Shown: positions 24,241 through 32,010 of the stretch, piece after piece
How the letters are laid out: every line of letters begins with the position of its first letter
How positions within the stretch are numbered: position 1 is the first letter of the stretch
Origin: DATCKG01 sp036562385
GTDB lineage: Bacteria; Bacillota; Sulfobacillia; Symbiobacteriales; Symbiobacteriaceae
NCBI GenBank assembly: GCA_036562385.1
Contig: DATCKG010000042.1
Location: 1-42,258, forward strand
Length of the DNA: 42,258 nucleotides
Reading direction: 5' to 3'
Made by a program: the position numbers and the translations under genes
Notes under the pieces: generated by a model
The model's database searches: none
What the model saw: the letters and a program-made list of their open reading frames with translations, nothing else
Told to the model about the DNA's origin: nothing

Positions 24241-25593
24241 TGTTCGCATGTTCACTTCCCTGGATCGGTCAGTCTCCGGTTGACCGGCATTCGGCGCCAG
24301 GGCCTCGGCCAGTACGTCGGCGATGTGCCGGACCCGGATCCGGTTCGCCAGCCCTGCCCGTTGAATGCCTTCGATCATCTCCAACTGACAGGGGGCGTTG
24401 GCCACCACTAGGGTGTCGGCGCCGGTGGCCTTCAGCTTTTCGATCTTTTCGTCCAGAATCCGGTCGGACATCTCGGTCTGGAAGATCGCATAGGTTCCGG
24501 CGGCACCGCAGCACCGGTCGGATTCCGGCAGTTCCACATACCGGATCCCGGGGATGGCTTGCAATAGCTTCCGGGACTGGGCTGTGACCTTCTGACCGTT
24601 ACGCAGATGGCAGGAGTCCTGATACGTCACCGTCCCGTGAAGGGGCCGCCGGGGAAGGGTGTCCGTACCCAGGCTGTCGAGCAGCTCGGAAAAGTCCCGG
24701 CAGGCCGCGCTGAACCGCCGGGCTCGCTCGGACCACTCCGGGTCGCCGGCCAGCATCCGGCCGTATTCCTTGAGGGCGGCACCGCAGCCGCCCGTGGCGG
24801 TGACGATATAGTCGTATGTGACCTTTTCAAAAGCCGCGATGTTTCGCTTGGCCTGTCGGAGGGCGGTCTCGTGCTCCCCGGCATGGCTGTGCACCGCACC
24901 ACAGCAGCCCTGACCGGGCACCACCACAACCTCGCACCCCGCTGCCGCCAGCACCTTCATTGCATTGTCGTTGGTTTCCGGAAAGACGATGTCGGAGATG
25001 CAGCCGGTAAAGAAGGCCACCCGCAGCCTGCGGCGGCCGGACAGGGGGCGGTAGATCTTTGGCCGCCGGGCCCGACGAAGGGGGGAGGGGACGGGCGGGA
25101 CCGCCTGCTCCATGCTGGCCAGCCCCGGTGTCGCCAGGCGCTCCAGTAGATGCAGACGCCGAACCAGTCCCCGCAGTCCGGACACCTGGTAGAGCCACAG
25201 CGCCCAGTTCGCCAGCCGGATCCCTCCCGGAGTACCCAGGATCCGGTTGTACGCAAACCGCACCAGCGGAGGAAGGGGGCGGGCCGCTGCCACCAGGGCA
25301 CGGCCCTGCTCCAGCAGATGCCCGTAGGGCACACCCGCCGGGCAGGCGACCTCACAGGCCCGGCATCCCAGGCACAGGTCCAGGTGATCTGCAATCTGCA
25401 GGATGTCCAACTTGCCTTCGTAGACTGCCTTCATCAGGCCGATGCGGCCCCGGGGCGCCGCCGACTCCACCTGCCGGATGCGGTAGGTGGGGCAGGCCGG
25501 CAGGCAGAATCCACAGCGCATGCACGTGTACAGGCTGTCCTCATCCAACGACAGCGGACGGGCCGTCATCGGATGGGCCGGCTCGGCTATCAT
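24235..25593 (-). CDS. glcF: Glycolate/lactate oxidase iron-sulfur subunit
   Basis: A 452-residue electron-transfer subunit. Two N-terminal 4Fe-4S motifs are present: CMRCGFCLPACP (Cys24, 27, 30, 34) and CLGCRACEVACP (Cys74, 77, 80, 84). Two CCG (DUF224) domains follow, with GCCGAVHSH and RCCGAAGTYAI, each preceded by its own cysteine-containing segment. It would take electrons from the FAD subunit GlcD and pass them to the membrane quinone pool or another acceptor. The start ATG overlaps the glcD stop by four bases (ATGA). No GlcE-type subunit is present, as is common in Firmicutes, where the pair may act on D-lactate rather than glycolate. Confidence 0.9.
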   Translation of the reverse strand: MIAEPAHPMTARPLSLDEDSLYTCMRCGFCLPACPTYRIRQVESAAPRGRIGLMKAVYEGKLDILQIADHLDLCLGCRACEVACPAGVPYGHLLEQGRALVAAARPLPPLVRFAYNRILGTPGGIRLANWALWLYQVSGLRGLVRRLHLLERLATPGLASMEQAVPPVPSPLRRARRPKIYRPLSGRRRLRVAFFTGCISDIVFPETNDNAMKVLAAAGCEVVVVPGQGCCGAVHSHAGEHETALRQAKRNIAAFEKVTYDYIVTATGGCGAALKEYGRMLAGDPEWSERARRFSAACRDFSELLDSLGTDTLPRRPLHGTVTYQDSCHLRNGQKVTAQSRKLLQAIPGIRYVELPESDRCCGAAGTYAIFQTEMSDRILDEKIEKLKATGADTLVVANAPCQLEMIEGIQRAGLANRIRVRHIADVLAEALAPNAGQPETDRSREVNMRTK

Positions 25594-26999
25594 GAGCGGA
25601 CCACCACCCGCCGGCGAGTCTGGTGGCCGAACAGCTTCCCGGGGTTGAGGAGGTTATACGGATCGAAGGCCTCCTTGATCCGCTTCATCAGGTCCATCCC
25701 CGTCTCGCCCATCCGCCACTCCAGGTACGGGGCCTTGGCCGCCCCCACTCCGTGTTCCCCGGTGAGAGTGCCGCCCAGGCGCAGGGCGTAGTCGTAAATC
25801 TCGTCAAAGGCCCGCTCCACGCGTTCCATCTCCTCCCGATCCCGCTCATCGGTCAGGCAGGTCGGGTGCAGATTGCCGTCGCCGGCATGGCCGAAGGTGC
25901 AGATCAGGACGCCGTATTTCGCAGCGGTGGCGTTGATCATTTCCACCATCTCCGCGAGGTGACTCCGGGGTACCGTCACGTCTTCCAGCACCACCGTCGG
26001 CCGCTTCCGGGCCAGGGCTGACAGAGCAGTGCGGCGGGCCTCCATCAGGGCCGATTCCTCTTCCGCATTGTGAGCCCGGCGCACATCAAAGGCCCCTTCT
26101 TCCCGGCAGATCGCCGCCATCCGGTCGATATCCCGATCGCAGATGGCCTCCGGGCCATCCTGCTGCATCAGCAGCAGGGCGCCGGCCTCCACCGGCAGTC
26201 CGATCCGGGCATACTCCTCCACCACCCGGATGGTGGCGTTATCCATAAACTCGAGCGTCACCGGGATGATCCGGTTGGCGATGATCCGGCTCACGCTGCG
26301 GGCCGCACTCTTCAGGTCCCGAAAGAGGGCCATCGCCGTCCGCTTCGCCTCCGGAAGCGGCAGCAGCTTGGCCGTGGCCTCGGTGATCACCGCCAGCGTT
26401 CCTTCCGATCCCACCAGCAGCTTTACCAGGTCATAGCCTGCCACGTCCTTGGCGTTCTTGCCCCCCGCCCGGAGAATCCGGCCGTCCGGCAGCACCGCCT
26501 CCACGCCGATGATGTAGTCCTTGGTCACCCCGTATTTCAGTCCCCGGAGCCCGCCGGCGCACTCCGCGATGTTGCCTCCCATCGTGGAGGTGGCCATGGA
26601 CCCCGGATCGGGCGGATAGAACAAACCCACCGCCTCCACCGCCTGGTGGAGCCGGGCCGTCACCACCCCCGCCTCGAAGGTGGCCGTCATGTTCTCCTGG
26701 TCGATCTCCTTGATCCGGTCCATCCGGTTCATGGCCAGCACGATGCCGCCCTGCAGCGGCACCGCCCCTGCTGACAGACAGGAGCCCGCACCGCGGGGAA
26801 CCACAGGGATCCGGTGGCTGTACGCCACCTTCATGATGGCCGCAACCTCCTCCGTGGAGGCCGGCAGCACCACCACATCCGGCACGTGCTGATAGGCGGG
26901 CGTTGCATCGTAGGAGTACGGGATCAGATCGGCGGGCGAGTCCAGGCACCACTGAGTCCCGACGATACTCCGCAACTCACGCAGGACTTCGGTTTTCAT
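25590..26999 (-). CDS. glcD: FAD-linked 2-hydroxyacid oxidase, GlcD/D-lactate dehydrogenase type
   Basis: A 469-residue FAD-binding PCMH-fold oxidase that oxidises glycolate or D-lactate. The FAD pyrophosphate loop is VPRGAGSCLSAGAV (68-80). Further motifs are PPDPGSMATSTMGGNIAECAGG, GKNAKDVAGYDL, and the C-terminal catalytic region FGHAGDGNLHP and GEHGVGAAK. The open frame runs well upstream through the repeat region, but ATG 26999 is chosen: AAAGGATGA lies about 11 bases before it and the family normally starts here. ATG 27011 would abut its own AAAGG. The upstream extension encodes only translated copies of the intergenic repeat and is rejected. It is coupled to glcF. Confidence 0.9.
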   Translation of the reverse strand: MKTEVLRELRSIVGTQWCLDSPADLIPYSYDATPAYQHVPDVVVLPASTEEVAAIMKVAYSHRIPVVPRGAGSCLSAGAVPLQGGIVLAMNRMDRIKEIDQENMTATFEAGVVTARLHQAVEAVGLFYPPDPGSMATSTMGGNIAECAGGLRGLKYGVTKDYIIGVEAVLPDGRILRAGGKNAKDVAGYDLVKLLVGSEGTLAVITEATAKLLPLPEAKRTAMALFRDLKSAARSVSRIIANRIIPVTLEFMDNATIRVVEEYARIGLPVEAGALLLMQQDGPEAICDRDIDRMAAICREEGAFDVRRAHNAEEESALMEARRTALSALARKRPTVVLEDVTVPRSHLAEMVEMINATAAKYGVLICTFGHAGDGNLHPTCLTDERDREEMERVERAFDEIYDYALRLGGTLTGEHGVGAAKAPYLEWRMGETGMDLMKRIKEAFDPYNLLNPGKLFGHQTRRRVVVRS

Positions 27000-27136
27000 C
27001 GGGACAGTCATCCTTTCTGGGACCGAATCATACTGGGCATTTCGCCTGCCGGCCGCCGATCCCCTGCCGTTTTCCGGTACCTGTCCCCGCTCCCCGGGAA
27101 AGGGGGGCCAGGATATCCCCTCCCGGCCCCCTCGGG
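27000..27136. other. Upstream region of glcD, no gene seen
   Basis: A GC-rich stretch with runs of C and G (for example CCCCGCTCCCCGGG). It must hold the glcD promoter on the minus strand, but I cannot identify a convincing one. The repeat array follows directly. Confidence 0.3.
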
Positions 27137-27396
27137 TTTGTTCGCAGAAGTTGTGGCACCGCCCCCGCACGTCTGCCTTGTTCGCAAACGCTGTGGCGGA
27201 TCGCCCGCTGCTCCGGTCTGTTCGCAAAAGTTGTGGCACGCCGCTGGCCCTGCGCTCGCACCACCTCCGCCCAGCGGCTTCATCGCTTGTTCGCAGAAGC
27301 TGTGTCTGTGGCAGATGTTCGCAGCTGTTCGCAGGACCTGTGGTCGTTCCCTGAACCTATGGGCTGTTCACAGAACCTGTGGCTCTGCGCAGAACC
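27137..27396 (+). repeat. Array of six or seven ~20-bp direct repeats, ~40-bp period
   Basis: The core TGTTCGCA-(G/A)-A-A/C-(G/C)-N-TGTGGC recurs with TGTTCGCA (or TGTTCACA) beginning at 27139, 27179, 27219, 27288, 27326 and 27365, plus a truncated copy at 27316. Steps are 40, 40, 69, 38 and 39 bases. A weaker echo (CTGCGCAGAACC) ends the array. The sequences between copies are unrelated to one another. The copies are too short and too variable for CRISPR repeats. The array stands between glcD and the promoter of the transposase-like gene. All copies point the same way. Confidence 0.85.
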
Positions 27397-27452
27397 ATAC
27401 GATAGCGCCGCCGGCGAGATGGGCGCTGCGATCCGATGTGCATCTTTCGCGC

Positions 27453-27482
27453 TTGACCGCGAACATGTGTTCGTACTATAAT
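27453..27482 (+). promoter_or_regulatory. Sigma-A promoter of the transposase-like gene
   Basis: TTGACC (27453-27458), an 18-base spacer and consensus TATAAT (27477-27482), among the best promoters in the window. GAACATGTGTTC (27461-27472), nearly palindromic, occupies the spacer. Confidence 0.75.
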
Positions 27483-27515
27483 GGAAAAGACTACCAGACA
27501 TGGGCGGAGGTGGCG

Positions 27516-28556
27516 GTGGTGGCAGTGCTGGCGGCGGTGGCGGATCCCGTTTCAGCGCCGGTCCCGGAGCGTTTGCCGGTGGGAGGGGCACCGGCGAGGT
27601 CGGGCCGTTCGGATCTGTCCGTCTCTTGCGGTGCAGAGACCGCCGTCACGATGTGCCCGCATTGCCGCGGCACTCGCCTGCGGAAGCACGGCCGTTTTGT
27701 CCGCAAGGACGGCGGTCCGCAGCAGCGTTATCGCTGCCTGACCTGCGGCCGCACGTTCAATCCCGATACGAAAACCCCCGCTGCTTTCCTCAAAAAGCGC
27801 ACCCGATGGCAGCAAATGATTGCCCGCATGAACCAGTCCTGTACCCTGCGCGCCATGGCCGCCGAATTGGGAGTCCACCTTTCCACCGCTTTTCGGTGGC
27901 GCCACCGCTGGCTGGCCGATCGCTGCCGGCAGCCACAGCCGGCTTTGGAGGGGCAGGTCTCCGTTGCCATGGTCGCGGTGCCGTATTCGGAAAAAGGGAG
28001 CCGCGTGTGCAGGGGACCTGGGAGCTGGGGGTATTGGAACTGGCTGCGGCGGGGGCCCAAGCCCGGCGGCGAGCCCTGGCCGGACCGGAATCCGACCCGT
28101 TTCCGGCCGCTGATTGACGGGCGGCCGCACTGGGTGCTGCTGGGGCGCAGTGACGCGCTGCATCGGAGCCTGGTGGTCGGGCCGAAGCCGGGGGTGGAGA
28201 CCCTCGGGGAGGGGCTGGAGGAACTTGTTGATCGGGATGCAGAGGTCTACGGATTTGAATGGGTGGTGGAAGGAGCGCCGTCCCGCCTCGCCGAGGCGTG
28301 CCGGCGAGTGGGCCTGTCGTACCGGGACGGCCGGGAGGTAAGCCGGAACTACCGGGACGGGGTTTCGCGGCGGAGCGCACGCGGTCAGGTGGGGGTGGCC
28401 CATCCGGAGTCTCCCATCGGTTGGCTGATGCAGTTCCGGGGGGTTGCTACCAAGTATTTGCATCATTACATGGCCTGGTTTAGTTACCAGGTAACCGGCA
28501 TGCTGTGCAAGGAGGCGACTTTCGCCTTCTCACCTCGCACCGCGCCGGAGGCGTGA
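27516..28556 (+). CDS. IS1595-family transposase-like protein lacking catalytic acidic residues
   Basis: A 346-residue protein. After a non-conserved N-terminus comes a zinc ribbon, CPHC (47-50) and CLTC (74-77), then a helix-turn-helix with GVHLSTAFRWRHRWL (119-133). The region beginning LEGQVSVAMVAVPYSEKG (144-161) lines up with the IS1595 block around the first catalytic Asp-Glu, but here Ala151-Met152 replace them. The second Asp region reads VVEGAP, and the third also lacks the expected residues. The C-terminal signature FRGVATKYLHHYMAWF (307-322) is strongly IS1595-like. The frame is intact, so this looks like a domesticated DNA-binding protein rather than debris. GTG 27516 follows GGCGGAGG; conserved sequence begins at Met46 (ATG 27651), an alternative start. 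No terminal inverted repeats were found. Confidence 0.7.
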   Translation: MVAVLAAVADPVSAPVPERLPVGGAPARSGRSDLSVSCGAETAVTMCPHCRGTRLRKHGRFVRKDGGPQQRYRCLTCGRTFNPDTKTPAAFLKKRTRWQQMIARMNQSCTLRAMAAELGVHLSTAFRWRHRWLADRCRQPQPALEGQVSVAMVAVPYSEKGSRVCRGPGSWGYWNWLRRGPKPGGEPWPDRNPTRFRPLIDGRPHWVLLGRSDALHRSLVVGPKPGVETLGEGLEELVDRDAEVYGFEWVVEGAPSRLAEACRRVGLSYRDGREVSRNYRDGVSRRSARGQVGVAHPESPIGWLMQFRGVATKYLHHYMAWFSYQVTGMLCKEATFAFSPRTAPEA

Positions 28557-28588
28557 CGGCGCAACTGAATCGTCACGTGTGCTGGGCA

Positions 28589-28615
28589 GGTCCCTTTCGC
28601 TCGGCGGAAGGGGCC
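28589..28615 (+). terminator. Possible terminator of the transposase-like gene
   Basis: GGTCCCTTTCGC pairs with GCGGAAGGGGCC through 12 positions including two G-U pairs, with a 3-base loop. No T-run follows. Confidence 0.35.
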
Positions 28616-28740
28616 CGATTCAGCGCGCCTTTACGAAGGAATCTCTTCTTGATGGGGGCAGGCACTCCGCTGTAGGGCACACGCCGGACACGCGGAAAGA
28701 GCGCAGTTGGAAAGGTACGCCAGGGGACCGGGACACGTAA

Positions 28741-28830
28741 CCACATCATCTGCGAACAGTTGCGTGGGAGGCAGCGGATTGGCAGTGGTCACGCCCATTC
28801 TGACCACCCGCCACACCATCTGCGAACAAA
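28741..28830 (-). repeat. Two reverse-oriented copies of the TGTTCGCA repeat
   Basis: On the minus strand the copies read TGTTCGCAGATGATGTGG (28758-28741) and TTGTTCGCAGATGGTGTGGC (28829-28810). They are 70 bases apart, close to the 69-base step in the upstream array. They face the upstream array across the transposase-like gene. Confidence 0.8.
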
Positions 28831-28875
28831 CCGGATGCGGCGGGAGGCATGCCTATGGACGGCGGGCCCCCCACG

Positions 28876-28913
28876 AAAACAAGAAAGCGACCTGACCGAT
28901 CCCGGGTCAGGTC
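28876..28913 (-). terminator. Rho-independent terminator of the minus-strand pair
   Basis: GACCTGACC / GGTCAGGTC form a 9-bp stem with a 7-base loop. On the minus strand GCTTTCTTGTTTTC follows, a good T-rich tail. Confidence 0.8.
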
Positions 28914-28950
28914 ACTTCGGTGTGCAGCGGATCGCGGGGGAAGCCTTTCG

Positions 28951-29292
28951 CTACTCGTCCGTGGTACCCATGGCTTTCCGAGCAATGTACTCGGCCATCA
29001 GGCGGTCATAGGTTTCCTGCTTGTACGGGTACGAGACCACCGTCATCAGCAGTACCATCCCTTCGCTGCGCTGGATGTGGACCGAGTCGCACTGGGAACC
29101 ATCGTTCAGGTCCTCCAGGAACGACTCCATCACCTCATGGGCGGCCTCCTCCGAGAAGGGCTTCTTGAACCCCTTCTGCTTCGCGATCTTCTTGTAGTCT
29201 TCTTCAGGCAGCATCAGGTCCAGGTACTGCTGAATGTAAATCCGCGGCTTTCCCCGCTGCACTCTTGCATGTTCCCAATCTGACATTGCCAC
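28951..29292 (-). CDS. Hypothetical protein, 113 residues
   Basis: I do not recognise this family. The protein is soluble, charged and probably helical, with IYIQQYLDLMLPEEDYKKIAKQKGFKKPFSEEAAHEVMESFLEDL at its centre (in two parts, about 16-60) and a strand-rich part around RSEGMVLLMTVVSYPY. There is no signal peptide, membrane segment or metal motif. It is on the same strand as, and 64 bases after, the HEXXH protein gene and is closed by a terminator, so the two probably share a transcript. GTG 29292 has GGGGGG 7 bases upstream; ATG 29286, two codons later, is the alternative. Confidence 0.65.
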   Translation of the reverse strand: MAMSDWEHARVQRGKPRIYIQQYLDLMLPEEDYKKIAKQKGFKKPFSEEAAHEVMESFLEDLNDGSQCDSVHIQRSEGMVLLMTVVSYPYKQETYDRLMAEYIARKAMGTTDE

Positions 29293-29356
29293 GGACAGGC
29301 CCCCCTTTCTCCTACGAGTATACCTTTCTCCCTGGCCGGGCGCCAAGGTTCTGCGG

Positions 29357-30205
29357 CTATGAGACCCGGCGGAGAATCTCATCAGACGGCAGGCCAACCA
29401 ACTCACGGATGGCGTGATTGCCATATCGCTCCAGGTACTCCCGGCAGATGCTGTATCCCACATAGTAACCGCTGATGGGGGAATACATGCTGAAGTACCG
29501 CAGATACGCCTCCATTCCCCCTGTGTGGAACTCCGATGCCACTACGGCCCGGACATACTGGTCGTTGGCCTGGTGCCAGGCGAACTGTTCGGCGGGCATG
29601 AAGGTGGTCAGGGTGGTCCGGCCGAGCAACAGATCGGTGAAGACCAGCGCGGTCCCTTCCAGCATCACCATGTCCAGCAGGGTCAGCTTCCGAGGGGTGG
29701 GCGGAAGCTTCAGCACCTGCATGCGGGCCACGTGGGCCGCTTCGTGGGGGATCATCTCTTCGGCTTCTCGTGGGTGGTACCAGTACTTGAACGGGCCGGG
29801 AGGCGGAGAGGGGTGAAAGCGCTCCAGCCCCAGGGCGATGGCCGGGCGCTCGAGGATGGACAGAGTGGCAGCGGGGCTCAGGAAGAAAAGGACACCGAGA
29901 TACACGTTGGAAGGAATGCCTGGCAGCAGGGGCGTGACCTGATCCAAAAGCTTCTGAACGTACTCTTCCATCTGGTACGAGGACGCCGGTTCCAAGGCGG
30001 CCCGCAGGATGGGTGCCAACTGTTCTACCGCTGCAGGCAGTCCGCCCGGGCCGAACACTTCGGGACCGTATGTAGCACTCAGACCTTCAAAGAAGGCCCG
30101 GTGGGGCAGAAAGACCTCGCTTTCAAAGGCCGGCCACACCGGTGTACCTGGCGGTACAGCCTGGAGCACGCGAAGGACGTCTTGGTAAACCGGAATCAAT
30201 GCCAT
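29357..30205 (-). CDS. Putative gluzincin-type zinc peptidase (DUF2268-like)
   Basis: A 282-residue protein with one clear catalytic-looking motif, HEAAH (154-158, context MIPHEAAHVARMQ), that is, HEXXH. A downstream glutamate, Glu183 in MLEGTALVFTDLL, is placed as a gluzincin third ligand. This layout resembles the DUF2268/predicted Zn-dependent protease group; assignment is tentative. One hydrophobic stretch (VYLGVLFFLSPAATL, 101-115) could be buried or membrane-associated; there is no signal peptide. ATG 30205 is chosen with GAGGTGG close upstream. It is probably co-transcribed with the small hypothetical gene downstream and diverges from the YceI gene. Confidence 0.6.
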   Translation of the reverse strand: MALIPVYQDVLRVLQAVPPGTPVWPAFESEVFLPHRAFFEGLSATYGPEVFGPGGLPAAVEQLAPILRAALEPASSYQMEEYVQKLLDQVTPLLPGIPSNVYLGVLFFLSPAATLSILERPAIALGLERFHPSPPPGPFKYWYHPREAEEMIPHEAAHVARMQVLKLPPTPRKLTLLDMVMLEGTALVFTDLLLGRTTLTTFMPAEQFAWHQANDQYVRAVVASEFHTGGMEAYLRYFSMYSPISGYYVGYSICREYLERYGNHAIRELVGLPSDEILRRVS

Positions 30206-30263
30206 CGCCACCACCTCAGGGCTTAAGCTATGCGGCTCCGGGGTGAGCGCCACCTGTGCGTAC

Positions 30264-30276
30264 CTTGTCAGACAAG
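30264..30276. promoter_or_regulatory. Palindrome upstream of the YceI gene
   Basis: CTTGTCAGACAAG is a perfect 6-bp inverted repeat with a one-base centre. It includes a -35-like TTGTCA (30265-30270) with a poor -10 AATAAA (30288-30293) 17 bases on. Candidate operator; resembles TTGTCGAGGACAA before lipA. Confidence 0.35.
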
Positions 30277-30329
30277 CGTGACGTCTCAATAAAAGGAAGA
30301 ATTTCCATCCAATAAGGAGGGGTTTTCAG

Positions 30330-31031
30330 GTGGTGCGGTGGAGATGGCTGACCGGCATGGCCCTGGCCCTCAGCCTCCTGTTGTTAGCCGGGTGTGGGGG
30401 CCGGCAGAGCAACCTGCTCCCTGAGGATGCGAACGTGGAGCAGGCGGCGGAGACCCAGGGCGTAGGCGATGCGCCGGCGGAACCTGCTGCCGCAGCGGTG
30501 GAGGGGGACCGGTACCAGGTGGTAGCCGGGGAATCTTCCGCTTCGTACCGGGTCGGGGAGCGATTCCTGGACAGGAACCTGGACGCAGTCGCCGTTGGAA
30601 CCACCACGAACCTTTTCGGGGAACTGATTCTCAGGGACGGGCGGTTGCAGCCATCGAAGGTGACGGTGGACCTGCAGTCCCTCACGAGCGATCAGCAGCG
30701 ACGGGACCAGAAGCTGAAGACCTCGGCCCTGGAAACCGACAAGTACCCCACCGCGGAGTTTACGGTAACCGGGATTTCAGGCGATGCACCGGCGCTGGTG
30801 GAGGGGCAGGAGGTCGCCGTGAAGCTGGAGGGGAACATGAAGCTGCACGGCGTGGAAAAGCCCTGGACCTGGGACGCCAAGATCAAGGTGGAAGGCGATA
30901 CGCTGCACCTGAACGCAACCACCACTCTGAATATGAGAGACTTTGACATCGAGCCGCCCAACGTGCTCAACCTGATTTCGGTAAGGGAGCAGGTCGAGCT
31001 CGAAGTGAATATTGTTGCCCGAAAGCAATAA
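30330..31031 (+). CDS. YceI-family lipoprotein
   Basis: A 233-residue exported protein. The N-terminus RWRWLTGM plus a hydrophobic stretch ends in the lipobox LLAGC (Cys22). A low-complexity Ala/Glu/Pro linker (about 30-60) leads to a YceI domain (about 62-233) with YRVGERFLDRNLDAVAVGTT, ALETDKYPTAEFTVTG and LKLHGVEKP-like sequence (MKLHGVEKPWTW). YceI proteins form lipocalin-like barrels that bind polyisoprenoids or other amphiphiles; physiological function is not settled. GTG start with AAGGAGGGG about 9 bases upstream; a second GTG follows immediately. It is transcribed alone. Confidence 0.85.
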   Translation: MVRWRWLTGMALALSLLLLAGCGGRQSNLLPEDANVEQAAETQGVGDAPAEPAAAAVEGDRYQVVAGESSASYRVGERFLDRNLDAVAVGTTTNLFGELILRDGRLQPSKVTVDLQSLTSDQQRRDQKLKTSALETDKYPTAEFTVTGISGDAPALVEGQEVAVKLEGNMKLHGVEKPWTWDAKIKVEGDTLHLNATTTLNMRDFDIEPPNVLNLISVREQVELEVNIVARKQ

Positions 31032-31051
31032 GCTGGAAACCGACAAAAGAA

Positions 31052-31088
31052 CCGAGGCGCCGAACCTGCAAAGGGTTCGGCGCCTCGG
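31052..31088. terminator. Bidirectional terminator between yceI and yebC
   Basis: A perfect 15-bp stem (CCGAGGCGCCGAACC / GGTTCGGCGCCTCGG) with a 7-base loop. TTCTTTTG follows on the minus strand, so it serves yebC best. Confidence 0.85.
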
Positions 31089-31106
31089 ATGCTTATGCCG
31101 TACGGC

Positions 31107-31835
31107 TCAGTTCTCACTCAGTTCCGCGTTGGAATAGACGTTCTGGATATCCTCATGCTCTTCCAGGAGTTCCAGAAGCTTTAGCAACTTTTCCGCGTTT
31201 TCGCCCTCCACCGGGACGGTGGTGGTGGGAATCATCGCCGTTTCGCCGCGCTCAACGGGAACCCCGGCCGCTTCCAGGGCCCTCAGCACGTCATCGAGGC
31301 GGTCCGGCGGCGTGTAGATCTCAAAGCTGTCATCAGAGGTCTGCACGTCGTCTGCCCCGGCATCGAGCACAATCAGCAGCAGGTCGTCTTCGGTGATGTT
31401 GGTCTGGGTCCGGTCGATGGAGACGACGCCCTTCTTCACGAACATCCAGCTGACGCAGCCGGTCTCCCCGAGGGTACCGCCATATTTCGAAAAGAGATGG
31501 CGCACGTCGGCAGCCGTGCGGTTCCGGTTGTTGGTCAGGATGTTCATCAGGATGGCCACGCCACCGGGGCCATAGCCTTCGTAGACCAACTCCTCGAACC
31601 GTTCGCCCTCAATCTGTCCGCAGCCCCGCTGGATGGCCCGCTGAATGTTTTCGTTTGGCATGTTGGCCTTCCGGGCGGCGGCGATGGCGGTTTTCAGGCG
31701 GATGTTTGCCTCGGGGTCAGGCCCTCCTTCCTTGGCGGCCTTCATCAGGTCCTTGGCGATCCGTGAAAAGAGGGCGCCCCGTTCTTGGTCCAGCTTCGCC
31801 TTCGAACGCTTGATGTTTTCCCATTTTCGACCCAA
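31107..31835 (-). CDS. yebC: YebC/PmpR-family protein
   Basis: A 242-residue protein of the TACO1/YebC family. It begins GRKWENIKRSKAKLDQERGALFSRIAKDL (in pieces), with the family block RKANMPNENIQRAIQRG near residue 60 and the acidic stretch EELVYEGYGPGGVAILM. Family members have been described both as DNA-binding regulators and, more recently, as ribosome-associated factors that help translation through proline-rich stretches. The sequence alone does not decide. The start is TTG with CGGGAGGCG about 8 bases upstream; an ATG start would remove the conserved beginning. It diverges from pgi. Confidence 0.92.
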   Translation of the reverse strand: MGRKWENIKRSKAKLDQERGALFSRIAKDLMKAAKEGGPDPEANIRLKTAIAAARKANMPNENIQRAIQRGCGQIEGERFEELVYEGYGPGGVAILMNILTNNRNRTAADVRHLFSKYGGTLGETGCVSWMFVKKGVVSIDRTQTNITEDDLLLIVLDAGADDVQTSDDSFEIYTPPDRLDDVLRALEAAGVPVERGETAMIPTTTVPVEGENAEKLLKLLELLEEHEDIQNVYSNAELSEN

Positions 31836-31873
31836 CGGAATCGCCTCCCGCCTCCAACTGTGCGCACGTATTG

Positions 31874-31888
31874 TAGCACGTTGTGCTA
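31874..31888. promoter_or_regulatory. Palindrome between yebC and pgi
   Basis: TAGCACGTTGTGCTA has 6-bp inverted arms and a 3-base centre, 39 bases upstream of yebC. Candidate operator only. Confidence 0.3.
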
Positions 31889-31946
31889 ACGGCCCGCCAG
31901 GGAAGCCGTTTCCATTTTCGGGGAAGGCTGTGCGCTAGCATTTTGT

Positions 31947-31976
31947 TTGGTTTCGCTCTGCCGGTTTCGGTATAAT
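31947..31976 (+). promoter_or_regulatory. Sigma-A promoter of pgi
   Basis: A consensus TATAAT (31971-31976) lies 34 bases before the pgi start, with TTGGTT (31947-31952) at an 18-base spacing. Confidence 0.65.
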
Positions 31977-32010
31977 CTTTTCGATGACTCTCTAACTAGG
32001 GGGCTTACGC

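Larger units (their letters stand above)
28557..28875. other. Intergenic region behind the transposase-like gene
   Basis: No gene is supported. It holds a weak terminator hairpin (28589-28615) and two reverse-oriented copies of the dispersed repeat, listed separately. Short open frames across it only translate the repeats. Confidence 0.4.

Noticed and set aside
27000..27239. N-terminal extension of glcD by about 80 codons
   Set aside because: The extension translates the intergenic repeats and lies beyond the normal family start; a start with a usable ribosome binding site exists at 26999.
27137..27396. CRISPR interpretation of the TGTTCGCA repeats
   Set aside because: Repeats are short, vary between copies, have irregular steps (69 bp once) and unequal spacers, unlike the true array at 41598.
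27500..28117. Glycine-rich frame beginning MGGGGGGGSAGGGG
   Set aside because: It is an alternative frame of the transposase-like gene; the family motifs are in the other frame.
29813..29826. TGAAAGCGCTCCAG, resembling a catabolite-responsive element
   Set aside because: It lies inside the HEXXH-protein coding sequence and matches the consensus only in part.
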